From positions 1 to 64,000 of the forward strand of contig CAZXLD010000012.1 of the NCBI GenBank assembly GCA_964641965.1: 64,000 nt of DNA, given 5' to 3'. Under the pieces are notes generated by a model. It had not been told where the DNA came from and did not search any database. It saw only the letters and a list, made by a program, of their open reading frames with translations. A program made the translations under genes and the position numbers. Shown one piece after another: positions 15,314-24,700 of this stretch. The stretch's first letter is position 1; each line of letters starts with the position of its first letter. This stretch comes from JAJDFU01 sp964641965 (lineage in GTDB: Bacteria > Bacteroidota > Bacteroidia > Chitinophagales > Saprospiraceae).

Positions 15314-18271
15314 ATGCAATCCAAAATTTTACGCTTTTTCATTTGCTTTTTGGTGCTCACCGTTATGGGGCAACCACAAGCAATGGCTACCATCCATGTA
15401 ATTACGAACAACGGATTTGATTTCGTCCCGGCCAACCTAGAAGTAGCGGTGGGTGACACCGTTATCTTCGACATTGGAGGCTCCCACAATGCCGTGGAGG
15501 TAGATTCGGCTACTTTCGTGGCCAGAGGTACTACATCCAACGGAGGGTTTTCAACTCCATTTGGTGGCGGTACTGTAATTTTATCTGAAGCCAAGACGTA
15601 TTATTACGTCTGCCAACCCCATGTCGGATTTGACATGGTAGGAACGATCGTGGCTAGCGAAGCAATCGCTTCGGATTCTGTCCTGGTTTTTACTGCCAAG
15701 CTTTCTGGTAGTCAGGAAGTACCGGCCGCACCCAGCCCGGCCAATGGCTCTATTCGAGCAGAATTGGTGGAAGATACCCTGACCATAACAGGTGAATTTT
15801 CAGGCTTGCTTGGAAAATTTAATGTCAATATTGCAGGTGGCTCTCACGTGCACAATGCTTACGCAGGAAGTAATGGTGGAATTGAATTCAACCTTACTCC
15901 TACTATTTCTAACCTGGACTCCTTGAGTGGCACCTTTGATGCTTCAAACAATACGATCACGTTAAGCCCGGAACAGAAAGAAGCCTTATTGGCCCGTAGG
16001 TTATATGTGAACATACATACGGTAGCCATCCCTTCCGGCGAGATTCGAGGACAACTCATCCCGGAAGCCAATGGCCAGTTCCAGGCCGTTTTATTCAGTA
16101 GTAATGAAGTACCATCCGTTATGTCCATGGGTACGGGTGGGGTATTGTTTGAACTCGTGGGCGATTCCTTGATCGCATCCGGTTCATTTGCTGGTTTGGA
16201 AAGCCCTTTCAACGATGCCATCGGTGCCCATTTACACTTTGGATTTGCAGGCCAAAACGGACCTGTGGAAATTCCATTAGTCCCTACGATTGTAGCAGAC
16301 ACAAGCGGTTTCTTTTCAGCTGATAGTAATCGTTTTGCACTCTCTCCGGAATTGCAGGAAGCACTTCTGCAAAACCAGCTGTACGTAAATATTCACTCTG
16401 AAAACGTTCCCTCCGGCGAATTACGCGGACAAGTTCATCCGCTGGCCAATGCCGTGTTCAGGGCTTTTCTGGCAGGTAGCAATGAAAAGACACCTGTACT
16501 TTCACGAGCAAATGGAGCAGTCCTGCTAACCCTATGTGGCGATTCCTTAACGGTAAGTGGTTCATTTGCGGATTTCAGCAGCCCTTTTGATCCCTCGATC
16601 GGACAAACCGGCGCACACTTACATCGCGGATTGGCTGGCCAAAACGGTGGAATAGATATCCTCTTGAATGCTCAATTGGATACTGGAAATTTGGCAGGAG
16701 TCTTTCTTCCCGGGAATAATACAGTGGCATTAACAACCGGACAGATCGATACACTCTTGTCCAGAGGCTATTATGTGAATCTACATTCTGAAGGTAATCC
16801 TTCAGGTGAAATCCGCGGCCAGGTTGTTCCCCAGAGCAATTTCTTCTTCAATGCACTGCTCGGAGGTGCACAAGAACGTCCTGCTCCGGTTAACACAACG
16901 GGTACAGGTACGGTTATTGCCGAGTTCCTGGGTAATCAATTAACCGTGACTGGAGCATTCAGTGATCTGATCGGAGATTTTGATGAAACGATTGGCAATA
17001 CGGGAGCACATATCCATCTTGCCCCCGCTGGTGCCAATGGCGGAATTTCCGTTGAACTTATCGTGACCGAAGACGGCGATCAAAAAGGTGGGCAATTTGA
17101 ACTGGCAAATAATGTATTCGCTTTGCGGGATGGCCAGGTAGATACGCTTCGCCAGCGCTTGGGATATGTCAATATCCATACTTCAGAAGTAGGTTCAGGA
17201 GAAATCAGAGGCCAATTGTTAAAGGAAGCAACAGCTTTCTTTTCCGTTCAGGCTGCCGGACAAAACGAAGTACAACCAATCGATACGACCACTGGTATTG
17301 GTGGCCTGGTCGCAGAGCTGAATGGGGGGCAACTAGGTATTTCCGGATCCTTCGAAAATCTGGTTGGAAAGTTTAACCCTGCCATTCAAGGTGGAAGCCA
17401 CATCCACTTTGGCAGAGCAGGATCAAATGGCGGCATTGCATTCAACCTGAATGCCACCATCACCGCAGAGGACTCTCTTAGTGGTCAATATGAAATCGGT
17501 CAAAACAGTACAGCTTTGGATTCTGCCCAGTTGGAGGCGCTCTTCGATGCGGAGCTCTATTTCAATCTGCATACCACAGCCGTAGTTCCCGGGGAAATTC
17601 GCGGCCAAGTACTGCCGATGATCAACCAGTTTCCGGATACAGCTTTGATCACCGCCCCTGGTTCAGGAGCAGATGTGACTATTGAGGGGCTTCCAAGCAC
17701 ACCCTTTGTAGCCGAATGGAGCGAAGCAACAGATCCTAATGGAAATCCGATTGCATACATCTGGCAATTGGCTGCCGATCCGGAGTTTCAAAACTTGTTG
17801 GTAAGTGTTAACCGGGCTGATACAGCTTCCTTTACCACAGACTTTGGTACCGTTGCTGCTATTTTATCCGGAGCAGGAGTACAGCCGGGACAATCGATCC
17901 TGGTCTATCATCGGGCCATTGCCACGGACGGAAGCGTACGTACCCTTGGTGTGGCGGATAGTGTAAACCTAACTTTGGGTACTGTAACCAATACCCGGGA
18001 AATATTGGACCGGGAATTTCAATTATCCGTATTCCCTAATCCGGCAATTGACCAGGTAACGCTTACGATCAATGCCATTGAATCGGCAAATGGAATCCTG
18101 CAAGTATACGATCTAAATGGCCAAATGGTGTCTGCCCGAAATTTCAACCTCTTCGAAGGTCAAAATCGACAGGCGTTGGACCTGAGTAAGGTGCCAACTG
18201 GCATTTATTTTCTCCAGGTCCTAGTGGATGGTAGACCCCTAACAGCCAGACGCATTGCTGTAAAAAGGTAG
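15314..18271 (+). CDS. secreted cupredoxin + five CHRD repeats protein with T9SS sorting domain
   Basis: A 985-residue exported protein. Signal peptide 1-25. Residues about 26-114 are a plastocyanin-like domain with a full type 1 copper site: H58 (GGSHNAV), C100, H103 and M108 (VCQPHVGFDM). Five CHRD domains follow (about 124-251, 254-378, 381-508, 511-640 and 641-770), each with a histidine motif like AHLHFGFAGQNGG and a closing YVNIHTxxxPSGEIRGQ. About 780-895 is an Ig/fibronectin-like domain (FVAEWSEATDPNGN). About 905-985 is the type IX secretion sorting domain (FQLSVFPNPAIDQV; LSKVPTGIYFLQV). It is probably secreted and anchored at the cell surface. CHRD function in bacteria is not established; copper binding is inferred. 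Confidence 0.9.
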   Translation: MQSKILRFFICFLVLTVMGQPQAMATIHVITNNGFDFVPANLEVAVGDTVIFDIGGSHNAVEVDSATFVARGTTSNGGFSTPFGGGTVILSEAKTYYYVCQPHVGFDMVGTIVASEAIASDSVLVFTAKLSGSQEVPAAPSPANGSIRAELVEDTLTITGEFSGLLGKFNVNIAGGSHVHNAYAGSNGGIEFNLTPTISNLDSLSGTFDASNNTITLSPEQKEALLARRLYVNIHTVAIPSGEIRGQLIPEANGQFQAVLFSSNEVPSVMSMGTGGVLFELVGDSLIASGSFAGLESPFNDAIGAHLHFGFAGQNGPVEIPLVPTIVADTSGFFSADSNRFALSPELQEALLQNQLYVNIHSENVPSGELRGQVHPLANAVFRAFLAGSNEKTPVLSRANGAVLLTLCGDSLTVSGSFADFSSPFDPSIGQTGAHLHRGLAGQNGGIDILLNAQLDTGNLAGVFLPGNNTVALTTGQIDTLLSRGYYVNLHSEGNPSGEIRGQVVPQSNFFFNALLGGAQERPAPVNTTGTGTVIAEFLGNQLTVTGAFSDLIGDFDETIGNTGAHIHLAPAGANGGISVELIVTEDGDQKGGQFELANNVFALRDGQVDTLRQRLGYVNIHTSEVGSGEIRGQLLKEATAFFSVQAAGQNEVQPIDTTTGIGGLVAELNGGQLGISGSFENLVGKFNPAIQGGSHIHFGRAGSNGGIAFNLNATITAEDSLSGQYEIGQNSTALDSAQLEALFDAELYFNLHTTAVVPGEIRGQVLPMINQFPDTALITAPGSGADVTIEGLPSTPFVAEWSEATDPNGNPIAYIWQLAADPEFQNLLVSVNRADTASFTTDFGTVAAILSGAGVQPGQSILVYHRAIATDGSVRTLGVADSVNLTLGTVTNTREILDREFQLSVFPNPAIDQVTLTINAIESANGILQVYDLNGQMVSARNFNLFEGQNRQALDLSKVPTGIYFLQVLVDGRPLTARRIAVKR

Positions 18272-18305
18272 AAAATAAAATATTCGTTTTTCCAATATTG
18301 TATAG

Positions 18306-18336
18306 AGCAGTCCGGGAGTTACCGGGCTGCTTTTTT
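18306..18336 (+). terminator. intrinsic terminator after the CHRD gene
   Basis: AGCAGTCCGG (18306-18315) pairs with CCGGGCTGCT (18322-18331) with one G-T pair, and T6 follows. Confidence 0.88.
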
Positions 18337-18409
18337 GTTGTGGGTAAAAAATCACTGTAGGTTTTGAATTTGCAATGTAATTTGCGGGCCTATTACACCT
18401 CCTTTACCT

Positions 18410-19741
18410 ATGAAAAAGTACGCATTCAGCTTTTTTTGCCTTGGTTGCCTAATCTTTGTTTCGCCTTTGCCAGCACAGGATTTTCTGGGTGGGATAACAG
18501 ACAACCACAATGGTATTCAGCAAATGAATGTGCAACCGGCTTCTATTGTGTCTTCCCCCTGGAAATGGGATTTGCATCCACTTGGAGTTGATTTTACAGC
18601 CGTAAATGCCAATGTGTTTGATGCCATTCAGGCCGCTGCAAATGACAATCCATTTCCGCTGATAGAGAACACGGATGAGTTTCTGGTCAATGTGGATATA
18701 CAACTCCCTTCCTTCCTGCTCAGGTTAAATGAAAGAATGGCTATTGGTTTGGAGCTCAAACTTCGATCCATGGTTTACAGCGAGACCTCCAACAGTGATT
18801 TGCTTACCCTATTAAGAGATAACTTCAACACTCCCGAACTATTGGGACTGGATTTTTCAAATGAATTTCTGAATGGGAGAGCTCACGTATGGTGGGAAGT
18901 TTCAGGTACTTTCGCCTATCAGCTTTGGTCCAATAATACCCATAGCTTGAATGGGGGCATTAGCTTGAAATACCTGGGCGGCATGGCCTCAGGCTACGTA
19001 AATGCAGACAACCTTTCCTTTGTACTATCTGATGCCAACAACCTTTCTCAAGTAACTGGTAACCTGCAATTTGTATACAATAATAACCTGGATGACTTGG
19101 TCGATGAAGGTGAGTTTCAGTTATTTTCTGATCCGGGTTTTGGTGCTGCATTTGGGTTGGAATATTTGTGGTCTCCTGATTCAGAAGGATACCAACTCAA
19201 ACTGGGGTTAGCCGTATTGGACCTGGGCAAGATCAAATACAATAGATCTGTTTTTAGCGGGGAATACATTGTCAATTTCCAAGACATCAATTTGGATGGG
19301 CTCTTGGAAGCTGAAGACCTAGATGCTATTGGGGAAGAGTTGGAGGGATTGCTTGAAGAAGTGGTTGTGGAAAACGACGAATTTATTGTTTATATGCCTA
19401 CCAAATTGGCGATTCAGGCAGATTATCATTTTGGCCAGAGCATATATTACCTCAACTTTTCTTCCTACTTATCTCTTCGAAGCAATATTCGGGATATTAA
19501 CAACACCGCCTTTTTTTCCACCTACATACTAACCCCCCGAATTGAAAAACCAACCTGGAGTATCACGGTCCCAGTGCTATACAACAAGTTGACTGGGTTC
19601 ACCGGAGGGTTAGGGTTTCGTTTCGGGCCGGTTTATTTTGGATCCCAAAATATCATAGGTGCCATTGCGCGGGGAAGAGGAGTTGATCGTTTTGACCTTT
19701 ACCTGGGATTTCGATTTGGTAAACGGTTTTCTCTGAATTGA
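18410..19741 (+). CDS. predicted outer membrane beta-barrel protein (DUF5723-like)
   Basis: A 443-residue protein with a signal peptide (YAFSFFCLGCLIFVSPLPA, cut before QDF). The body alternates short amphipathic strands and turns and ends in strand-like segments (GGLGFRFGPVYFGSQNIIGA; DLYLGFRFGKRFSLN), as expected for an outer membrane beta-barrel. The opening (NVQPASIVSSPWKWDLHPLGV) resembles DUF5723 proteins of Bacteroidota; I assign that with moderate confidence. Odd feature: a dockerin/EF-hand-like calcium loop at residues 292-303 (D292, N294, D296, G297, E300, D303) in the sequence DINLDGLLEAED. Function unknown. It follows the CHRD gene after a terminator. Confidence 0.7.
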   Translation: MKKYAFSFFCLGCLIFVSPLPAQDFLGGITDNHNGIQQMNVQPASIVSSPWKWDLHPLGVDFTAVNANVFDAIQAAANDNPFPLIENTDEFLVNVDIQLPSFLLRLNERMAIGLELKLRSMVYSETSNSDLLTLLRDNFNTPELLGLDFSNEFLNGRAHVWWEVSGTFAYQLWSNNTHSLNGGISLKYLGGMASGYVNADNLSFVLSDANNLSQVTGNLQFVYNNNLDDLVDEGEFQLFSDPGFGAAFGLEYLWSPDSEGYQLKLGLAVLDLGKIKYNRSVFSGEYIVNFQDINLDGLLEAEDLDAIGEELEGLLEEVVVENDEFIVYMPTKLAIQADYHFGQSIYYLNFSSYLSLRSNIRDINNTAFFSTYILTPRIEKPTWSITVPVLYNKLTGFTGGLGFRFGPVYFGSQNIIGAIARGRGVDRFDLYLGFRFGKRFSLN

Positions 19742-19843
19742 TTAACCAGGCATGAATAACTTCCTTTGAGCTAATTTACTCCAACTATTACCCAGCAAAG
19801 TGGTTTCGATATCATTGCCCTTATTTCATTTCAGATTAAATAG

Positions 19844-19861
19844 TTTAATCACTTGATTAAA
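19844..19861. promoter_or_regulatory. TetR operator O1
   Basis: A perfect 18-bp palindrome TTTAATCA-CT-TGATTAAA. It covers the -33 TTG (19853-19855) of the tetR promoter. Two further copies of the same motif lie after tetR (20538-20555 and 20613-20630). This supports autorepression by the adjacent TetR protein. Confidence 0.8.
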
Positions 19862-19882
19862 TCGAATAGATCAGTATCTTTG
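19853..19882 (+). promoter_or_regulatory. tetR promoter
   Basis: TTG at 19853-19855, 19 bases, then a perfect TATCTTTG at 19875-19882. The -33 element lies inside operator O1. Initiation would fall at about 19887-19889, essentially on the first ATG. Confidence 0.75.
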
Positions 19883-19888
19883 CATTAG

Positions 19889-20521
19889 ATGAAAACCACG
19901 CAAGAGGGAAAATACAAACACATGGGTACGGAGGAGCGTATCCTTGAAGCAGCCACTAAAGTATTCACTGAAAAAGGCTACGAAGCTACGCGCACGCGTG
20001 ATATAGCTCAGGAAGCAAACATAAATATTGCAAGCTTGCATTATTATTACAGAAGCAAGGAAAAGCTTTTTGAACTGGTGGTGCGTCGAGCCATGAATGA
20101 TTCTTCTAAACACATGGATCAGATTTTCTCAAGCAACTTGCCCTTACATGAAAAGATTCGTCAGTTTGTCGTCGGGTATATCGATTTTCTGAAAGTAAAT
20201 CCATTCATACCCATGTTCATCTTGTCAGAATCTCAGAAGGACCCCGAGAAAATTGATCGCTTGCTCAACAAAGATGAGACGATGAAGAAGATAGAAATAC
20301 AATTGGAATCCCTGATTGCTGAAGGCGTGATTCGTCCAATCAACATGACCCATTTCATCAGTAATATGATCGCGTTGGTCATCTTCCCTTTTCTTTCTAA
20401 ATCCTTGCTCTGCATGCAGAATGATCTCTCCGAGCAGGATTTTCAACAAATGCTGGAAGAACGAAAGGAAATGGTCCCGGATATGCTCATCAACTACCTT
20501 TACTTGAAAATCCCGGAATAA
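19889..20521 (+). CDS. TetR/AcrR family transcriptional repressor of the RND efflux operon
   Basis: A 210-residue protein with an N-terminal helix-turn-helix (EERILEAATKVFTEKGYEAT, then RDIAQEANINIASLHYYYRSKEKLFE), the TetR DNA-binding signature. The C-terminal all-helical part (about residues 85-205) is the dimer and ligand domain, without a recognised ligand motif. The ATG at 19889 lies only 6 bases after the -7 element; a second ATG at 19922 would give a normal leader and a start right before the HTH, and may be the true one. Three 18-bp palindromes around the gene are its likely binding sites. It lies on the same strand as, and 124 bases ahead of, the efflux genes. Confidence 0.92.
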   Translation: MKTTQEGKYKHMGTEERILEAATKVFTEKGYEATRTRDIAQEANINIASLHYYYRSKEKLFELVVRRAMNDSSKHMDQIFSSNLPLHEKIRQFVVGYIDFLKVNPFIPMFILSESQKDPEKIDRLLNKDETMKKIEIQLESLIAEGVIRPINMTHFISNMIALVIFPFLSKSLLCMQNDLSEQDFQQMLEERKEMVPDMLINYLYLKIPE

Positions 20522-20537
20522 AAAATTTTCTTAAAGT

Positions 20538-20555
20538 TTTAATCAACTGATTGAA
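20538..20555. promoter_or_regulatory. TetR operator O2
   Basis: TTTAATCA-AC-TGATTGAA, the same 8-2-8 palindrome as O1 with one mismatched pair. It overlaps a TTG (20551-20553) that can serve as the -33 element of the efflux operon. Confidence 0.7.
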
Positions 20556-20582
20556 CTGGATGAATAAGACCTTGTTATCTGG
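20551..20582 (+). promoter_or_regulatory. candidate promoter of the RND efflux operon
   Basis: TTG at 20551-20553 inside O2, then TATCTGG at 20576-20582, a weak -7 element with 22-base spacing. A start near 20590 would place O2 over the promoter and O3 just downstream of the start. Confidence 0.4.
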
Positions 20583-20612
20583 ACATGAAACGGTAAAAAA
20601 ATTTTCCCACAA

Positions 20613-20630
20613 ATCAATCAAATGATTGAA
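20613..20630. promoter_or_regulatory. TetR operator O3
   Basis: ATCAATCA-AA-TGATTGAA, again an 8-2-8 palindrome with one mismatched pair, ending 15 bases before the adaptor ATG at 20646. It contains another in-frame ATG (20622), which is better read as part of the operator. Confidence 0.65.
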
Positions 20631-20645
20631 TCAACCGATCAAATT

Positions 20646-21761
20646 ATGAAAACAACACCCGCATTTCCCCTTTTTCTATCCCTACTTCTCGGCATCCTGG
20701 GTTGTAGCGCCCCACCTGAATCTACGACTTCTGACACTAACGGATCCACTACAGCGAGCAGTCCCACACCTGCCTCATTCAAAACCGTAGTGGCCGCCCC
20801 TTCAGATCAATCCAGAAGCATTAACATCACTGGTCGTGTCCAACCCATTGAAAAACTGCCAGTTGTAGCTGAGGTACAAGGGATCGCCCTTCCCACCTCC
20901 AAACTCCTGATCGAGGGGGTTACGTACCGTAAGGGAGAAACCATGATCTTGATCAAGGATACAGATTACCGGCTGAACCTGCAGGCTCAAAAAAGCCAGT
21001 TCCAAACGCTACTGGTTCGGAATATGTCGAAAATCAAGCTGGATTATCCGAAAGCGTACGATTCCTGGCTAGCTTATTTAAAGGCCTTTGACCCAGAAGC
21101 CTTGCTTCCTGAACTACCGGAAACCGAGAATGAAAAATTGCGGTTCTTCCTATCCGCAAATGACATTTACTCCACGTACTACAACATCAAAAGCGCCGAA
21201 GAATTACTACCCAAGTATCGGATTCGAGCCCCATTTACGGGGGTTATTACCCAAGGTAGCCTTTCACCAGGGTCAGTTATCAACCCGGGCGTACAACTTG
21301 CCCTGCTAAGTCGGTCTGATGTATACGAACTCAAAGCCTCAGTTTCTTCTGCAGATATCGCTCGACTCAAGAAAGGACAAAAGATTAAGGTTACCCACAA
21401 CAACACCGGCGAATCCTGGAACGGCATGGTTCATCGAATTGGGGGCACCATTGACCCTGGCACACAAGCAGTACCGGTTTTCATTCGGGTGAGCGGCCGC
21501 AATTTGCGAGAAGGTATGTTCCTGGAGGGCAATCTTCAGGCAGACTCCTACAAGCAAGTCATCGTATTACCCTTGTCTGCTATGAATCGAAACAATCAGA
21601 TTCACATTATACAGGATTCCATTGTCGTATTGAAAGATGTGCAGCCGGTGCATTTTGCCCAGGATATGGTTTGGATCAGAGGCTTGTCAGGCGGTGAAGA
21701 GATCATCGTAGAACCTGCACAAGAACCTATCGTGGGGGTACGCGCTATTCCTAAATCCTGA
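20646..21761 (+). CDS. RND efflux periplasmic adaptor (HlyD/AcrA-type), lipoprotein
   Basis: A 371-residue membrane fusion protein with a lipoprotein signal (LFLSLLLGILGC, lipid on the cysteine about residue 22), a Ser/Thr-rich linker, then the biotinyl-lipoyl half-motifs (EVQGIALPTSKLLIEGVTYRKG and YRIRAPFTGVITQGSLSPGS) flanking a helical hairpin, and the beta-barrel domain (ELKASVSSADIARLKKGQKI). It links the inner membrane pump to the TolC-like channel. The ATG at 20646 is preferred over 20622 because it starts the lipoprotein signal and leaves operator O3 outside the gene. First gene of the tripartite operon. Confidence 0.9.
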   Translation: MKTTPAFPLFLSLLLGILGCSAPPESTTSDTNGSTTASSPTPASFKTVVAAPSDQSRSINITGRVQPIEKLPVVAEVQGIALPTSKLLIEGVTYRKGETMILIKDTDYRLNLQAQKSQFQTLLVRNMSKIKLDYPKAYDSWLAYLKAFDPEALLPELPETENEKLRFFLSANDIYSTYYNIKSAEELLPKYRIRAPFTGVITQGSLSPGSVINPGVQLALLSRSDVYELKASVSSADIARLKKGQKIKVTHNNTGESWNGMVHRIGGTIDPGTQAVPVFIRVSGRNLREGMFLEGNLQADSYKQVIVLPLSAMNRNNQIHIIQDSIVVLKDVQPVHFAQDMVWIRGLSGGEEIIVEPAQEPIVGVRAIPKS

Positions 21762-21787
21762 TCCTTTCTCCAAATCATCCTATTATC

Positions 21788-24700
21788 ATGAGATCTGTAA
21801 TAAAGTACTTCATTCTCCACCCTACCATTGTAAACCTTTGCCTGTTCTTATTGATAGGGCTCGGCCTGTTACAATTTTCGCGAACGCAGGTTACCAATTT
21901 TCCAAAACAAAAAATCCGGTTTATATCGGTTCTGGTCCCTTATCCAGGTGCTTCTCCAACTGAAGTAGAATCTGGCATTACTGTAAAAATTGAGGAAAAC
22001 CTAGAGGGTATACAAGGAATTGACCGGGTCACCTCCACCTCGAGCGAGAACTTGGCATCTCTCCGAGTTGAACTTACGGAACAGACCAATGCCAATGTAG
22101 TCCTGGCGGAGGTCAAAAATGCAGTGGACCGTATAAACAATTTCCCGGAACGTGCCGATTCTCCGATCGTTGAAAAAATTGAACCCAAAGACCTGGCGTT
22201 GGCAATGGGACTCGTCGGCAATGTCCCAATGGCAGTGAAAAAAGACTATGCGGATATGATCGAAGATGATCTGCTAGCCATGCCGGGCATATCGGACATC
22301 GACATCAGTGGTCTTCCCGAAGAGGAAATTGAGATTCAGATCCGGGAAAACGATCTTCAAAAATTTGGACTTAGCTTCAGCCAGGTCGCAAATGCAGTCC
22401 GGTCTGCCAATATTGACAACTACGGAGGTGAAATTAAAACCGCAAACCAAAACATAACGGTCAAGGCCGACAACAAAGGCTACTATGCCAAAGAGATTCA
22501 AAATTTAATTATAAAAGCAGACCCCCTGGGAAACACGGTCCGTCTGAACCAGGTGGCAGATGTAATCGATCGCTTTGCGGATAATGCAGATGGAAGATAC
22601 CTACACGGCGAACCCATAGTAGCGATAACCGTCAACACCCTTTCCAGCGAGGATATTCTAAACAACGCAGAGGTAGCGCTTGCTTACCTGGAAAAGTTCA
22701 ACGAAGAACACGATAACATCCAGTTAAAAATCCTTGAAGACGGCACCGTACAGGTTAAGGATCGGATTGCTTCTATGGGGAAGAATGGGATTATTGGAAT
22801 TGCACTGGTTCTTTTAGTGTTAGCCTTGTTCCTGGACCGCTATCTGGCCTTTTGGGTAGCTCTGAAAATTCCCATCGCCATCTTGGGCATGTTCATTTTT
22901 GTCCCTATCCAGGATATGACCATAAATGTGGTTTCCCTGTTCGGATTCATTTTGGTGCTGGGAATCCTGGTTGATGATGGGGTTGTTATTGGAGAAAATA
23001 TCTATCAATGGGCCAAGGAAAAAGGAGCACCTCCGTTGAAGGCAGCGTTGGAAGGGACAATGGAAATGGTGGTTCCGGTTTTGATATCGCTCACCACTAC
23101 CGCTGTGGCCTTTTCGCTTTTCTTTTTCCTGCCCACCCAAGGTGGAGAATTCTTTGGAGAAATGGGTTTTGTAGTGGTCGCCGTGTTGATCGTGGCCATG
23201 ATTGAGAGTTTCTTTTTTCTCCCGTCGCACCTAGCACATAGCAAAGGGCTTAAACCGGGTCATAAGCCAAGTTGGATAGAGCGTCAATTTGAAGCTTTTC
23301 TTCGGTTTATTCGCGACAAAGTCTACTTACCTGTCTTTAATCTCATGGTTGCTGGTAACCGTTGGATTGCCCCGCTGACTATCATCGGGTTTGTTGCTTT
23401 ACTTGTTGGAGCCCTTTCGCTGACCGGTCGGGTAGGATTCACTTTTTTCCCCAACCTGGATGACGATGCCGTGTTTGTTGAGCTAAATATGAAGCCTGGC
23501 ACTCCGGTAGAGATTACCCAATCTAAGTTAGATGTATTGGAAGAGGCGGTCTGGGAAGTCAACGAAGAATACAGTACCGGCCGCGAAGACGGTGAGCAGG
23601 TCATCCGGTTCGTAGAACAGATAACCGGTCCTCAACCGAATGAAGGCAAATTGAAAATAACCTTCCTCGGTGGTGAGCAACGCGGAATCAGTTCCTTTGA
23701 ACTGTCTAACCGAATGCGAGCATTGTCACCTCCAATTCCGGAGGCCGAAAGCCTAGTATTTGGAATTGGGGCTACTGCCGCTGTATTCGGAAAGCCCATT
23801 TCATTTGCTTTGATCAGCAGAAACCTGGATGAGCTTCGAAAGGCCAAAAACGACCTCAAAGCCAGATTGCTCGAGCGCACTGACATTAAAGACATTTCGG
23901 ATTCCGACCAGCTGGGTGTTCAGGAAAGTGTGATCCAGCTAAAGCCGGAGGCGGAATTGCTGGGACTAAGCCTGGATCAGGTAATGGGACAGATCCGTTC
24001 CGGTTTCTTTGGGCAGGAAGTGCAAAGCCTTCAACGAGGCGAAGATGAAGTGAAAATTTGGGTACGCTTTCCAAGAGAAGGGCGGAGTAGTACGGATCAG
24101 TTGCTGAATATGCGTATTCGAGATAGCGGTGGGAATAGCTACTTATTATCCGATCTAGTGACCATAGAAAATCAGATTGGAGCACTAACAGTAAATCACC
24201 TGGAAGGTCGCCGGGAAATTCGACTTGAAGCCAATGTAGCAACTCAGGATGTGTCCGCTCCGGTTGTCATCGGAGAAATTGAGGCCGACTATCTCCCTGA
24301 GATTCTGGCTACCTATCCTTCTGTAACCTATTCGGTTGAAGGTCAAAATCGGGATTCTTTTAAGATGACGAATGCTATCGTCACAGTTGGGCCTATAATC
24401 TTGTTGTTCATCTTTGCCTTGATCGTCTTGAATTTCAACTCCTTCTCTCAGGCTATAATCGTCTTTTCCCTGTTTCCTTTTGCTTTAATAGGAGTTATTA
24501 TGGGGCACTGGATCCAGGGGGAAGCCCTCAATATTTTCTCTTTTGTGGGTACGATTGCCCTGATCGGAATCTTTGTGAACAATTCTTTAGTCTTTATTTC
24601 CACCCTAAATCAAAGGCTGGTAGATGGGGATAACTGGAAGACCGCATTGCGAGAAACGGCTGCAACTCGCTTTCGCCCTATACTGCTAACCACCGTTACA

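Noticed and set aside
15687..17625. Tandem DNA repeats within the CHRD gene
   Set aside because: The five units are similar only as protein; the DNA has diverged, so this is an old domain duplication and not a recent repeat array.
20622..20645. Start of the efflux adaptor at the ATG at 20622
   Set aside because: That ATG is part of operator O3 and would add eight polar residues ahead of a clean lipoprotein signal.
22820..23230. 136-codon minus-strand frame inside the RND pump gene
   Set aside because: Its His/Gln/Asp-rich composition is what hydrophobic helices look like when read on the other strand; a shadow.
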